Source: Vitis vinifera (Eukaryota > Streptophyta > Magnoliopsida > Vitales > Vitaceae). Taken from it: 64,000 nucleotides of DNA. The stretch is from positions 5,063,001 to 5,127,000 of the forward strand of contig NC_081811.1 in the NCBI RefSeq assembly GCF_030704535.1. The letters run 5' to 3'. The translations under genes and the position numbers were made by a program. The notes under the pieces are model-generated. The model saw nothing but the letters and a program-made list of their open reading frames with translations. It made no database searches and was not told where the DNA came from. Positions within the stretch are counted from its first letter, which is position 1; each line of letters begins with the position of its first letter. Positions 11,003 to 22,664 of this stretch are shown one piece after another.

Positions 11003-11500
11003 TGTTGGAATTTTTTATGTGTGGACTTACATAATCAATGTGATAATGTCATAAATCAATGTTATTTTATTTTTACAATGTGGTCCATAATGGGGCTGGA
11101 CACAAATTGTTGCTTGATTTTTTATGTGCTCACCCTAATTCACTTAACTGGTCCATTAAGTCAAGTGGTCCAAATAATGTGTGTAATGTGTGATATGTAT
11201 GAATATATTTATTTATATATATGTATATATAAGTGCAAAGGAAGGCTTCTTCTTCTTGGGCTGAAAAAAAAAGGGCACGCATTGCATACTCGTCTTGAAA
11301 GCACACACGGACTGAATCTTGGGTGTACAAAGGGAAGAGCTCATTGAACCCGGATTTTCATAGCATCACGGATTGAGCATATTCTTGGACACCAGTGGAT
11401 CACGAAAATGGCTTTCCATTGCATTAATCAAGGTAAATATTTCATTTATTACCATTTAATGCATGCTTTAATGTCTACACGTAATCCTATGTCGTTTAAA
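11003..11500. other. Unassigned DNA between ABCG exons 10 and 9
   Basis: Starts TGTTGGAATTTT directly at the damaged 5' edge of exon 10. It contains an AT microsatellite near 11198-11232 and no coding signal. It could be an LTR fragment, since it begins TG and abuts a broken exon. I could not find a matching end or target duplication. Confidence 0.35.
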
Positions 11501-11521
11501 ATTCCATCAATGCAATCTTAC

Positions 11522-12456
11522 CTTCTGCCATCAAAATAATGTCATCAAAGAGATCAAAGGTCTCTGATGCTGGTTGAAGAAGTGATACCAAAATGGTGGA
11601 CTTTGTTATGTGTGTCAGTTGCTGTAAATAAGTGACAATCTGAAAGGTGGTAGAGTTGTCCAAGCCAGTTGATATTTCATCCATAAAGAGAGCTTTTGTT
11701 GGACCAATTATCATTTCTCCTGGCAGATGGAAACATTGAGGAATTATTATATCGAAGGAAAAGACCGGAAAATGCTTTCGAAACATTTTCTATTTAAAGC
11801 TTAACTCCATATGTTTCAGCAACCACAGGTCTCTTGAAATATGCTAGGCATTTGTATCAAAACTATCATTGAAGCCTGGAGAGTGAAAATTGGTTAATTT
11901 GGATTAACTATGAATGTGTACACAACCTGTTGTCAGCCTTTTCTTTTGACCACCTGAAATTCCTCTCCTCATAGCATCATCTCCTACAATCGTATCAGCA
12001 CAAATATCCAGCCCAAGGATCTGAATACCACAATATAGTGGCACAATTGTTATCAATTAAAGCTAGGATGGTGGGGAAATCATTAATATTCTTTCATTTG
12101 GTAAAGAGAATCACCTTCAAGACGTAGTCTGTCTGAAGGCTTCTTTCTAAACCATTGACAGAAATTGCCTGTTAGTGCAGGTTTTCATTAGAGATGGCTG
12201 AAAGGAAAACAAACCAAGCTGCCACTACTTGGGAACATGATAGAGAGTTGAACTTCCTGCAGATTGTTTACCTTCATGCAAGTGTCTATGTCTGCTTCTG
12301 GGGTAATCCCAGCTTGCTTCTCTCTTCTACTTACTTCCATCATAATTTCTTCAATGGGAGACAACTTGGACCCTTAGATCACTGTAATTTGATTATAATT
12401 CTATCATGAAAATAATTTGCATAAATAAGCCTACCTGCTCTGCTTCCAATTCCCTA
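11522..12456 (-). pseudogene. ABCG copy A: rest of exon 5 and exons 6-9 (signature and Walker B of NBD1)
   Basis: Exon 5 resumes at 12456 with TAG GGA ATT GGA, where family members have CAG (Gln), so it carries a nonsense codon at 12454-12456. Exon 6 (12272-12348) encodes MMEVSRREKQAGI. Exon 7 (12115-12168) encodes AISVNGLERSLQTDYVLK. Exon 8 (11927-12020) has the ABC signature ISGGQKKR. Exon 9 (11522-11719) has Walker B ALFMDE and the following LVSLLQPA stretch. All four introns keep GT-AG ends and compatible phases. Confidence 0.88.
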
Positions 12457-12461
12457 ACAAC

Positions 12462-12725
12462 TGTTAAAATCTGGAGAAAAATAAGGAACTAAAACTTGCA
12501 GAAAATATTAGAGTATTGAGTTGGAGAAAGGCACACAATATTTCACCAATGAGAACGCCTATTTATAGGCTTACAACCAAACTGAAAATGCTAAAAACTC
12601 TCAGCTGCTATGACTACTTCTACTAACAGAAAAATTGAAAATTATGGAGCAAAACAGAGACTGAGTCTAACAGAGACTGAGTCTAACTAAGACATTTTCA
12701 AAGGCAAACTCTCATGAATTCTAAC
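12462..12725 (-). repeat. 3' LTR of the 12.5-17.1 kb copia
   Basis: Starts tgttaaaatctgg on the plus strand. The terminal tgaattctaaca is repeated at 12731-12742, so the inner boundary is uncertain by 17 bp. The purine tract follows inward. Confidence 0.85.
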
Positions 12726-12737
12726 ACTCAATGAATT

Positions 12738-15700
12738 CTAACACTCCTCCTTGAGATTTGCCTTGGACATACCAAGCTTCAACCTTAGGAACTCCAGCCT
12801 TGATTTAGGAAGTCCTTTAGTCATTATGTCAGCAAGTTGCTCATCAGTTGCGCAATAATGCAGCTTAACAAGTGAATTCTTTTCAGCTTCCCTTATGGAG
12901 TGGAATTTTACATTTATGTGCTTGGTTCTGCCATGTTGGACAAGATTTTGAGTAATGGAAATGACTGACTTATTGTCACAATAAAGCTTAGTTGGTGAGC
13001 TTTGTTCCTGGCCTAAATCAGCAAGCAATTTTCTCAACCATATTGCTTGATTTGCAGCAGCTGCTAAGGAGATATACTCAGCTTCTGTAGTTGATTGTGC
13101 CACTACTTCTTGCTTTCTTGAATTCCAGCATATGACACCTGAACCGATTGTAAATACATAACCTGAAGCGCTCTTCATATCATCAACACTTCCTGCCCAA
13201 TCACTATCAACATAACCATCTAGCTTAACTCCTCCTGTCTTTAAATACCAAATGCCAAGATTTGTTGTACCTTTAACATACTTTAGCACCCTCTTTGCAA
13301 CTCCCATGTGAACATTTCTAGGTGAACTCAAGAACCTTGAAAGCAAACTAGCTGGAAACATCAAGTCAGGTCTGGTTATTGTCAAGTATAGTAGGCTGCT
13401 CACCAAGCTTCTATATGCAGAGGGTTCCTCAAGTTTCTCACCATCATTCTTTGAAATTTTCTCATTTTGTGCCAGCGGAGTTGCTACTTCTTTGCATGAT
13501 TCTAGCTTGAATTTCTTGAGAATATCCATAGCATATTTTCTTTGTGAAATGAAGATACCCCAGCTGCATTGGTATATTTCCATTCCAAGGAAGTAGTTCA
13601 TGATGCCAAGATCAGACATCTCAAATACATCCTGCATTTCCATTTTGAAATCAGCTAGCAATTTTACATTGCTTCCAGTCACTAGCATGTCATCAACATA
13701 AAGTGATACTACCAGTTGCAAACCATCATCATTTTGTTTCAAATACAAAGTAGCTTCATTTTAACTCCTCTTAAATCCAAGTTGGATCAGATGAGAATCA
13801 ATTCTGCTATACCAGGCCCTTGGTGCTTGCTTCAAACCATAGAGAGCCTTATGTAGCTTGAACACTTTATGTTCATGGCCAATAACCTCAAAGCCTTCTG
13901 GTTGTTGAACATAAATTTCTTCAAGAAGTATACCATTTAGAAAAGCTGACTTGACATCTAAATGGTACACTTTCCATCCCATTTGACCAGCAAGTGCAAG
14001 TAGTAGCCTTATAGTGTCATGTCTGGCTACTGGTGCAAATGTATCACCATAGTCCACTCCAGCAACTTGAGCAAAACCCTTCGCAACCAACCTAGCCTTA
14101 TGCTTGAAGATTGAACCATTTGAATTAAATTTGGTTCTGAAAACCCATTTTACACCAATTGCATTCTTAGCTTCAGGTAGTTCTGTCAACTTCCAGGTTC
14201 CATTTCTTTCAATAGCATCAATTTCAGCTTTCATGGCCTCAATCCATTCTAGAAATCTTGCAGCTTCCGTGTAACATGTAGGCTCAGCATGTACAAGATT
14301 GCACCTCTCATACATATCAGATAATGGCCTCATCTTAAGCACGGGTGTGTCTGAAGTTGCTTCAACATCAAGTGGACCTTCAATGATTGTCCTTTCTATT
14401 GCTGGTTCAAGAATAGATGGAGTGGTTTGATCACATTTATGAACTTTCTTCAAGTCCCAATTCCAGTAGGAGTTTTCATCAAAGTGCACATCTCTACTTA
14501 TCACGATTTTCATTCTACTCAAGCTATAAATTCTATAACCTTTTGATTCAGCTGCATACCTAACAAAAACACCTTTCTCAGCTCTTTCATCAAGCTTCCC
14601 TCTCTTGACAGATGGCACATGAAGATAACAAAATGAGCAAAAACTTTCAGGTGCTTGACAGAAGGTTTTACACCAGACCATGCCTCTATTGGTGTTTTGC
14701 TCTTAACAGACTTAGTTGGTAGTCTGTTAAGCAAATATATTGAGGTGTTGACTGCTTCAGCCCATAGAAGTTTTGGTAGCTTCTTCTCGAATAGCATGCA
14801 CCTTGCCATCTCCATCACGGTTCTGTTCTTCCTCTCAGAGACTCCATTCTGCTGTGGTGAGTATGGAGCTGTTAGTTGGTGTACAATTCCAGCTTCTTGA
14901 CAAAAGACATTGAACTCTTTTGAGATATACTCACCTCCATTATCAGTTCTGAGCACCTTAACGTTCTGGCCACTTTGAGTTTCAACCATTTTCTTGAAGC
15001 TTTTGAACACAGAGAGCACTTGTGACTTGGTTTTTAGAAAATAAACCTAAGTCATTCTACTGAGATCATCAATAAATAATGCAAAATACACATTGTTGCT
15101 CAATGAGGCTGTGCTCATTGGTCCACAAATATCTGAATGAATTAATTCCAGCTTGTGAGTAGCTCTCTTGGACATATTTTGAGGGAATGGTTGTCGTTGT
15201 TGCTTCCCTAGCTCACAACTTTCACAAGTTTGAGCATTAACTGAGATTTCAGGCATGTCTTCAACCATACCAGCTTCTTGCATGAACCTTAGTGACTTCA
15301 AGTTGAAATGACCATATCTTTTGTGCCAAACAACACTCTCATCAATCTTGGCACTAAAGACATGACCTTCAACTAAATCAAGCTTCAAATAAAAGCTATT
15401 TCCATTCATTTTAATTTTTGTTGTCTCTTTTTCGTGTACATTAGTGATAAAACAAAAATTTTCTTTGAAAGAGATTGCATATCCATTTCTTAGCATTTGT
15501 GCAACACTAAGAAGATTCTGATCTAAATCTGGAATGTAAAGAACATTAGTGACAATTTTTGTACCTCTCTTGGTGCTGATAGCAATTGTCCCTTTTCCTT
15601 TGACCTGCACAACTTCACCATTTCCCAACTTGACCTTTGGTTGAACTGATCTATCAATGGAGGTAAATATTGACGGATATTTGGTCATGTGACTTGTGCA

Positions 15701-16739
15701 ACCACTGTCAATGAGCCAAGTATTCAGGTCATGAGAACTGAGTGCTTGTGATGCCATAAATAAATGCTCATCATCATTTTTGTCTTCTTTAGTCACACTT
15801 GCATTTTGTTCTGGTTGTTGTTGAGATTGTTTTTTCTTGGCTTTGCAATACTTCTCACTGTGGCCAAGTTTATTGTAGAAATTACAATTAAAGAGAGGTT
15901 TACCTTTGTGCCAACAATCTTTCTCAGCATGGTTGGTTCTTCTACAATGAGAGCAAGACGGAAATTTTCCCTTTCTTGAAGACCCTTCAGATTTCTCTTT
16001 GTTGTTCTTGAAGAACTTCTTTCCTTGCAAGTTTCCAGAATTCTTTCCTTTGTGATTTACTTGAAAAGCACCTTCAATAGCTTCATCACCTCTCATTAAG
16101 ACCCTTTGCTCTTGTGCATGAAGCTTGCTGGTTAACTCTACAATTGTGAGAGTTTGCAAGTCATAAGACTCTTCAATTGCAGAAATCTTGGCTTCAAACT
16201 TTTGAGGCACTGAAACCATGATCTTTTCTACCACCTTTTGATCTGTAAATGCCTCACCAAGAAGCCGTATTTGGTTTACAACATCCATTAACCTGCCAGA
16301 ATAATCTTTGACAGATTCGTCGTCTTTCATCTTCATCAACTCAAACTCTTTCTTCAATGTGAGGAGTCTAACAGTTTTGACTCTTTCACTACCCTCAAAT
16401 TCACCTTGGAGCTTGTCCCATACCAGTTTAGGTGTTTCCAAGTTCATGATTTCGGTGAAGATGTGGTCTACAAGTCCTGAATGTAGGCAGGTGATGGCTT
16501 TGTCTTTCTTGAGTTTTTCTTCCTCATGCTTTCATCTGAGCAACTGTAGGATTTGCTCCCAATGGTGGTGGATCAGCTTCAGACATCACAACATTCCACA
16601 AACCTTGAGACCTTAAATAAAACCTCATCTTGACAGCCCAAATGTGATAGTGTTCACCATTAAACACTGGAATTACAGAGGAAGTATTGCTAGAAGGAGA
16701 CATGTTTGCACCACAGTTGTTTAAAAAAAAATAGATCAC
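12738..16739 (-). pseudogene. gag-pol of the 12.5-17.1 kb copia, few lesions
   Basis: gag starts near 16703 (MSPSSNTSSVIPVFNGEHYH) and is interrupted by a frameshift between 16524 and 16447. The 16447-15047 frame gives gag, zinc knuckles, protease (LIDSGCTSHM) and the start of integrase, ending in a TAG where a Trp codon is expected (RMT-stop-VYFLK). Integrase continues at 15019-14519 ([16 protein letters not shown]). A frameshift leads to 14681-13761 with the start of RT ([13 protein letters not shown]). After one stop, 13748-12738 gives RT YVDDMLV and RNase H to the C-terminus. Only about four lesions separate it from an open polyprotein. Confidence 0.9.
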
Positions 16740-16833
16740 TCAACCTCACTAGTGTTTGCACTCAACCTCACTGTGTTTAATACTAAAAAAAAACTTTGCC
16801 TCACAGCCCGTAGGAATTTTGATCTGATACCAC

Positions 16834-17088
16834 TGTTAAAATCTGGAGAAAAATAAGGAACTAAAACTTGCAAAAAATATTAGAGTATTGAGTTGGAGAA
16901 AGGCACACAATATTTCACCAATGAGAATGCCTATTTATAGGCTTACAACCAAACTGAAAATGCTAAAAACTCTCAGCTGCTATGACTACTTCTACTAATA
17001 GAAAAACTGAAAATTATGGAGCAAAACAGAGACTGAGACTGAGTCTAACTAAGACATTTTCAAAGGCAAACTCTCATGAATTCTAACA
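16834..17088 (-). repeat. 5' LTR of the 12.5-17.1 kb copia
   Basis: 255-bp LTR. It matches 12462-12725 except for a few substitutions and a roughly 10-bp gagactgagtctaac duplication in the other copy. It is followed inward by the primer-binding site. Confidence 0.9.
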
Positions 17089-17226
17089 ACAACGTGCCGA
17101 GAAGTCAAGTGTTTCCCTCACAGACATTTCAGGAATGTGCAGGTCATATTGGCTGATATAAGCTGATGTTTTCTGAGGAACAAACTTATCCAAATTGCAA
17201 CCTTTGTAGGTGATCTCTCCTGTTAC
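17089..17226 (-). pseudogene. ABCG copy A: 5' part of exon 5, cut by the 12.5-17.1 kb copia
   Basis: After the acceptor at 17227-17228 the exon reads [15 protein letters not shown], then [22 protein letters not shown] (given in two overlapping pieces), and ends SARC at 17089, where the copia begins. The remaining 22 nt of the exon lie at 12435-12456, beyond the element. This is the Q-loop region of NBD1 (the ISQYDLH stretch). Confidence 0.9.
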
Positions 17227-17442
17227 CTAACATGAAAAATTTTCAAGAATTCTCACTAGTGTTTTGTTGTTTGAATCACTGATGGTATGATTGATTAGAT
17301 AGTGTAATTTTAATTATACAATATAGCATCTCATTTTGTATTCTATTTCTAAATATCACAATTCATTTTTCCAGCTAAATGCTAAAGCTTATGTAGATGT
17401 CAATCATTTCTACGGGGATTCCACAAGCTAGGAGTTAGAAAC

Positions 17443-18857
17443 CTTGAGAGGCTGTTTTAGCCTTCCTGCCAGTGCCAGTAACAAAGTGGTTTTCCCACAA
17501 CCTGGAGGTCCCAGCAATAGAGTCATCCTGCAAGGAAAACAATAAGTAAACCTGTTTCATCAAAGCTGTTGCCTTCTCGTTTCTTCAGCCAGAAGAAAAA
17601 TTATGGATCGTATCATGGACACGTTCTTATAAAAGCATAACAGTAAGCTTCAATACCAACCTTGAAGGCTTGATGATGCCACTGACATCTTTGAGAATTT
17701 TTATCATGTTGGCTTGGGATTTGCACCTTGTAAAATTTTTGATAGCCTGTTCAGAATTAGAGATCTTGTTTACCATCTAAAAATTATCAGAGTTAGCCAT
17801 TGGAGGAAATCAGAGCTTGCTTTGCCTGTTTGTACAGAGCAATAATTGTTTTCCGGATATAAATATCTTGAAGATTGGAAGCTTTATACAGGTGGATAAT
17901 TCAAATAAAAAGTAGTGTGTAAAAGTTTCTTAGTGATGTCATGTTGGGAGAACTTTTGTAGCTAATATTGACTCAAAGTTTCTTAATTTTGATGTAGGAT
18001 TTTCTTCTGTTCCAAACATAAGCACCTGGGAATCATCTTTCCATGGAACCTGTAACAGGCTAAGGATTGAGGAAGGATAAAGGAAAAAACCTACATGGAA
18101 AGTGCTTTTGAGGGTATTCCATAGAGTAGGGAGGGGTTCTCCATGAACTACTTCACATTCTGCTTCTATGGATAAATTCTGGTATCTCACTTCCACTGTA
18201 GGAAATTCCAGACCCACTCTGAAAAGCGAAGGTTAAGTTTAGTCCAGTGTATACACATCTATGAATTCACAGTTGCTTAAGCATATATGCCTGCAATTGC
18301 ATATAGAAAGACACGAATATGAATAAATGAGCAGACCTTCATGTAAGCCAAAAGTGTTGGGATATAAAGCCTTTGTTGAGTGGCTGGTTAAGTTTATGTG
18401 AATGCATATTCAATGTGCGTGCAGGTGTGACTGATATATGGAAAAAGAAACAGAGAAAAAGAGGAGCAGCTTGCCTGTCCATTCCCTCTCTCAGTTTCTG
18501 TAGCAACTGGTGATTATTTTCCTCAATCTTCTTCAAGAGCTTGTCGATGAAAACATTGCATTCCAGAGCTCCAAGCTTGGTAACATGAATCACCCTTTTT
18601 CCCAGCTCTTCTTTGCCATCATTTAAGCCATGATGACCAAATAATGATGTCCTTACCCTCTCAAACGTGGGCAATCTCTCAATTGCAGCCCACTGCAGGT
18701 CAACTTCATCATCCTTCTCCTTGTAGGACTTTGCATCTGAAGTACGACTCCTGAAACTTGATGTATGGTGATGGAAAGGCGACCCAATGCTTCTTCCTAA
18801 TTCAGCTAATTCCATTCCAAGGGACTCCTTTTCGTCTCTCCCTAAAAACTGCGCCAT
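17443..18857 (-). pseudogene. ABCG copy A: exons 1-4 (N-terminus to Walker A of NBD1)
   Basis: Exon 1 is 18475-18857 (383 nt), exon 2 18095-18218, exon 3 17661-17746 and exon 4 17443-17527. The phases join without a break: 127 codons plus 2 nt, then phase 0, and so on. Exon 1 encodes the PDR N-terminal region with LPTFERVR. Exon 2 encodes [13 protein letters not shown] and LPTLWN. Exon 3 ends in DVSGIIKPSR, and exon 4 carries the Walker A motif GPPGCGKTT. The exon 1 donor is GC (AG|GCAAGC) rather than GT. Taken alone, this part has no inactivating change. Confidence 0.9.
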
Positions 18858-18910
18858 TTTAATGCCAAGAGAGGTTCAGAGCTGGCTGACTAGTGTTGAT
18901 ATTAGGATGA

Positions 18911-18922
18911 TATTTATATATA
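18911..18922 (-). promoter_or_regulatory. TATA box of ABCG copy A
   Basis: On the minus strand TATATATAAATA lies about 55-65 bases upstream of the start codon at 18857. The promoter core therefore survives although the gene is dead, and a truncated transcript remains possible. Confidence 0.6.
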
Positions 18923-20149
18923 GACCGGTAACTTCATTTCTGTCAATGTCGTATACACTGCCATATTAAGTCGGTCTGACTGGGATTCATGTTCTTATAG
19001 TCTGTGGAGATGAATGGTTAGCTTATTACAAAGGAAATTCCAGGCCTTTTGGTGGAGAAATATACACAAACGAGCTTAATCACAATTATCAGATGGTTCT
19101 AGTCACCTGATATGTGGACTTTCTTCTGGCATGCTTGCTGTACTTTGTTTGTATGTTCACTTGTGAGCTAAGACGTCACAATGGATTGCATCACCCATGT
19201 TCCATATGCCAATTATTAAGCTATCAACTTTCCTAAAAGCTTAATCTGTTGGATTTAGCAGGCCCACATATGGAGAGATCTAACCCCTTGATCTAAAGGC
19301 TTAAGCTGTCTCTGGTTTAACTAAGCTTCTCCCTGGAGAGACTCAAACCTAAAACCTCTACTTAAATATACCACTGATATCATGTTAGGTTAGCAGTTAG
19401 CTCAAGTTGTTATTGTATAAGCTCACAATGCATACCGGACTTAGTACATCTTTAAAAATAAAAATTAAAAAATTTAAAATGACAGAATAAATCTTGCAAG
19501 TTGTGAAGGGAAATCTTGTAAGTCGCATATGCCTTTCCCACCCATGTTATTTTATCTTGTAAGTTGTATGGTATATAGATAACTATATAATCATAGAAAT
19601 TGACTTGTAAGCACATGCAGAATATTCAGGGTGAACAAATCATAGTATCTTAGCATGAAACATAGAAAATTATAGGCATGAAAACATGGGTGGAAGGGTT
19701 GACTAATTAATATTTCCAGGTGAATGAGACTTGATTTGATGCAAGTTTCAACTATCACTGATTAATGCAGATGCCACTTGAAAAGCTCCATCTGCTATTC
19801 AGCATTGCCACCACACATGGAAGTCACTCTCCACTCCCCAGAGAAAGGTTGCAAATATAATCACAAGAAATCAAGTTTATCATCAATTTAAAGAATCATA
19901 GCCAAAGGTCCAAAGGAAAAGATGGTAGGCCGTCCAATGAATCACATTGTTGTGGAAAACTGGACAGATTTAACTCTTTGTGGGGCTATGGGACTTCTGC
20001 CCCTCTGATCCTTTCTCCCACACAAAATAAAAAGACTGACCAAGGGTCCGGAGGCTGATAAGACATTGCCAAATTATAGTTATTTTATTACCATCTTCCA
20101 TGAGTATCATACAGCTCTCTGCCTTTGGTGTTGCTCAATGGATAGCCTG

Positions 20150-20300
20150 GTGGTTCAAGGTAAAACATCTAGATAAGTTGGCAACAACCATTAATTACCC
20201 TAATTAGAGATGAAGCAAGAACTCAAGTTCATGTTATCTACAGCATCACTGGATGTTCTCATTCAAGTGGAGAGTTGGAGCATGGAAGAGTGCTCCTGAC
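20150..20300 (-). pseudogene. Captured 3'-end scrap of the TLS1-like gene
   Basis: The minus strand here contains gagaac-tcca-tgatgc-gtagata-catga followed by gagttcttgcttca. It aligns with 22620-22700, which encodes the last residues (RERHRVMRR) and 3'UTR of the intact TLS1-like gene. Homology appears to extend left to about 19920 as 3' flank. Nothing upstream of the last codons is present. The scrap marks one end of the tandem duplication that made the two ABCG copies. Confidence 0.7.
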
Positions 20301-20824
20301 AGCCATGGTTTTACTCTGAGATTATGCTAGCTTGATGCCTTCAGGTGGGAATTATTGGACTATGGCACAAGTTGAGTTCAATTAACTTTCAAATCGATGA
20401 ATTTCAAAGCAAGTATTTATATGTTGGTGGATTCATATATGGGGAATTGGGGGAAGATTCCAAGATACACAAGTTTTAAACTTCGCTGACAGAAGCTCTT
20501 ATGTAATATGTGCAGATTTTTAAAATTCTGAAATCTCTTAAGCAGTACCTTTACACATTTTCTAGTGAGAGCTAATGGCATTCTCAGTGCCTTCCAGCCT
20601 AGTTAGTGCAGAAATGGAGTTCCTTGAGGGCTTGTGAAGAAAAGCGGCTGAAGAGCATTTGAACCAAGGAGATGAAGGGGGCACTTCAAGATTTAAGAGA
20701 AACCAATATCGTGCATTGGGCATTAGCATACAAAAACCAATGATTGGAGAACTGCTTCCTACTTGGACAGATAAAAGAACAGAAACAGAAGCTTTGTCAC
20801 AGTTCTGAGGATTCTTCACAATTT

Positions 20825-22070
20825 GGATGGACTGATCATGAACATGTTTATATCCTTTGGGAGTTCAGTTTTGCAATATAGAATATGCAAAGACGAGCAG
20901 GAAAGAAAAAAGAACAGCTGACTAATGAATACAAATACCAATGAGAGAAGATTTCAGGCTCAGATATGATGAACCCTCAGAACAAATTCAACATGGTGTA
21001 GGAGATGCTGGCCAACACTGAAGCCACTTGGAAAGTGGGGGTCAATGAAACAAGCATCATGCCAAGATAATTGAAGCAGAGCAATGTAGAAAGCCTTGTA
21101 TGAATGTTAAATCCTCTTGTAAAGCAAGGAATATGCCCAAGAGGAGTACATTCCAGCAAATTTTTCTGAATACAGAACAGTACGCTCAGTAACTATAAAT
21201 GGCAGAACAGATGAGCTGTTGCCTGATCCCAGGACTTGCAAGAAAAGGAACATCGACCCTAGGTATGTAAAACAAATCCTGATCACCATCTCTTCAGAAC
21301 AATGATCATAGTTTTACCTTTTCAGTTGCAAGAAATAAACAAAACATAGCATTTGTTACAAGTTTAAGCACTCTTATCAGGATAGACCTAACTCTCATTT
21401 GAAAGAAACTGTAGTAGGATCAGGGATGCTTGTTTTTAGTGCATAATTTACAAGGCAAACCTCTGTAACTATGATGTTTAAGTAATTTGTAAGGCAAACC
21501 TAATTTCTCAGTTTGGATCAACTCATTGGTTCTCTTACTAACCTTTTATTTCTCCAGTGCTATGTTCACCTTGATGTTAAAAGTGGAATATGTTTAGTTG
21601 GCAATTATGCTGAACGAGGTACTGCTCGTTCTGGAATGATATTGAGGAAGAAACAGAGAAAGAAGATGTGCCGCTTGCCTGTCCATGACCATTCTCCTCA
21701 GCTTTTCTGTAGCAAGCGATGATTGTCTTCCTCAATCTTCTTCAAGTGCATGCCCATGAAAACATGGCGTCCAGAGCTCCGAGCTTGGTAACATCAATCA
21801 CCCTTTTCCCCACCTCTTCTTTGCCATCATTTAACGTATGGTGCCCTGACCCTCTCAAAAGTGGGCAACCTCTCAATTGCAGCCGACTGTGATCCAATCT
21901 TCATCATCCTTCTCTTCATGGGACCTTGCATCTGAAGTACTACTCCTGAAGCTTGAAGCATGGTGAATGAAAGATGACCCAATGCTTCTTCCTAGCTCAG
22001 CCAATTCCATTCCAAGAGACTCCTTTTCATTTCTCCCTAACAGATGGATATTTCCATTCCAGGAGGGCAT
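20825..22070 (-). pseudogene. ABCG copy B: relic with exon 1 and TMD2 fragments only
   Basis: Exon 1 homology spans about 21680-22045 (ESLGMELAELGRSIGSSF), with frameshifts and deletions. It retains the unusual GC donor context (GGACAGGCAAGC). TMD2 pieces lie at 21120-21275 ([20 protein letters not shown]) and 20960-21110 ([18 protein letters not shown]), followed by a stop. A trace of the last exon lies near 20840-20890. All of NBD1, TMD1 and NBD2 is missing. It is a sister of copy A by tandem duplication. Confidence 0.85.
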
Positions 22071-22664
22071 CAGAATTGAAAGACTAGTGTTAAAGTAAAG
22101 AAGGTACCTACGACTTCCAACTTAATACTATGTATAAAGACTTAACAGAAGGTCAAGATTCGCATTATGTTTTTTTGAAGGAATCTCTTGATTTTGTTGT
22201 TTTGCTAGGATATACGTGTCTGATTGAAGAATGGCTAGATGATTACACATGAAACTGCATGCCAATTGCAGCATATGAGTTTTAAAAAAGCAGAGCAGCC
22301 TTAACCACCAGTTTGACTGAAAGCCTTGGAGCTTAATGTTGTTTCAACCCTGTAGGCAGTCCAATGAATCACAGAATTGTGGAAAACGGGAATAAGTATC
22401 AGAAACAATGAATTGTAACATAAAGGTTTGGCCCCTGATCCTGGCACATTCAAAAAGACCAATTGTCTATCATCCATGACCATAGAGGCAGATGACATCT
22501 TTTCAGATACATAATAAAGATTACAGTTTCTGCATCACCATGCCTTCTGTGTTGCTAAATGAGCAACTCTGATGCTTCAAGGTAAAACAGTGACATACAT
22601 AAGACAGCTATCAGCAGGCAACCATTGTTTGTGGTTGGAGCTGAAGCAAGAACTCGGGGTCATG

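Larger units (their letters stand above)
12462..17088 (-). mobile_element. Nearly complete Ty1/copia element in an ABCG NBD1 exon
   Basis: Element transcribed on the minus strand. LTRs are at 16834-17088 (5') and 12462 to about 12725 (3'). Ends are TG...CA, with a perfect 5-bp target duplication acaac at 12457-12461 and 17089-17093. The minus-strand primer-binding site TGGTATCAGATC (16821-16832) and the purine tract CAAGGAGGAG (12744-12753) are in the right places. LTRs differ by a few substitutions and a short duplication. The internal region holds gag, protease, integrase, RT and RNase H with only a handful of lesions. It lies in the same orientation as the host gene. Confidence 0.95.
1853..18857 (-). 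pseudogene. PDR-type ABCG full transporter gene (PDR9/ABCG37-like), broken by copia insertions and deletion
   Basis: This is the wreck of a pleiotropic-drug-resistance ABC transporter gene, a family with NBD1-TMD1-NBD2-TMD2 order and about 1,450 aa. Readable exons run from the start codon at 18857 through NBD1 and TMD1 to about 7455, then resume with the end of TMD2 at 2716-1853. The region that should encode NBD2 and the start of TMD2 is absent. Lesions: a copia in the NBD1 exon with an in-frame TAG at the junction, a TAG at 10960-10962, a second copia in the TMD1 exon, and loss of NBD2. Most remaining splice sites and phases are intact, so decay is recent relative to the gene's age. N-terminal wording (MELAELGRSIGS) and exon structure resemble the PDR9/ABCG37 group. 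A functional transporter cannot be made from this locus. Confidence 0.92.
18858..20819. other. Intergenic DNA between ABCG copies A and B
   Basis: No gene is supported. It contains the copy A promoter, a stretch near 19250-19440 resembling a dispersed repeat, and from about 19920 sequence homologous to the 3' flank of the TLS1-like gene (22340-22660). Confidence 0.5.

Noticed and set aside
20562..20819. 85-codon minus-strand frame between the TLS1 scrap and ABCG copy B
   Set aside because: No similarity to ABCG, TLS1 or any family I recognise. It is probably chance in duplicated flank DNA.
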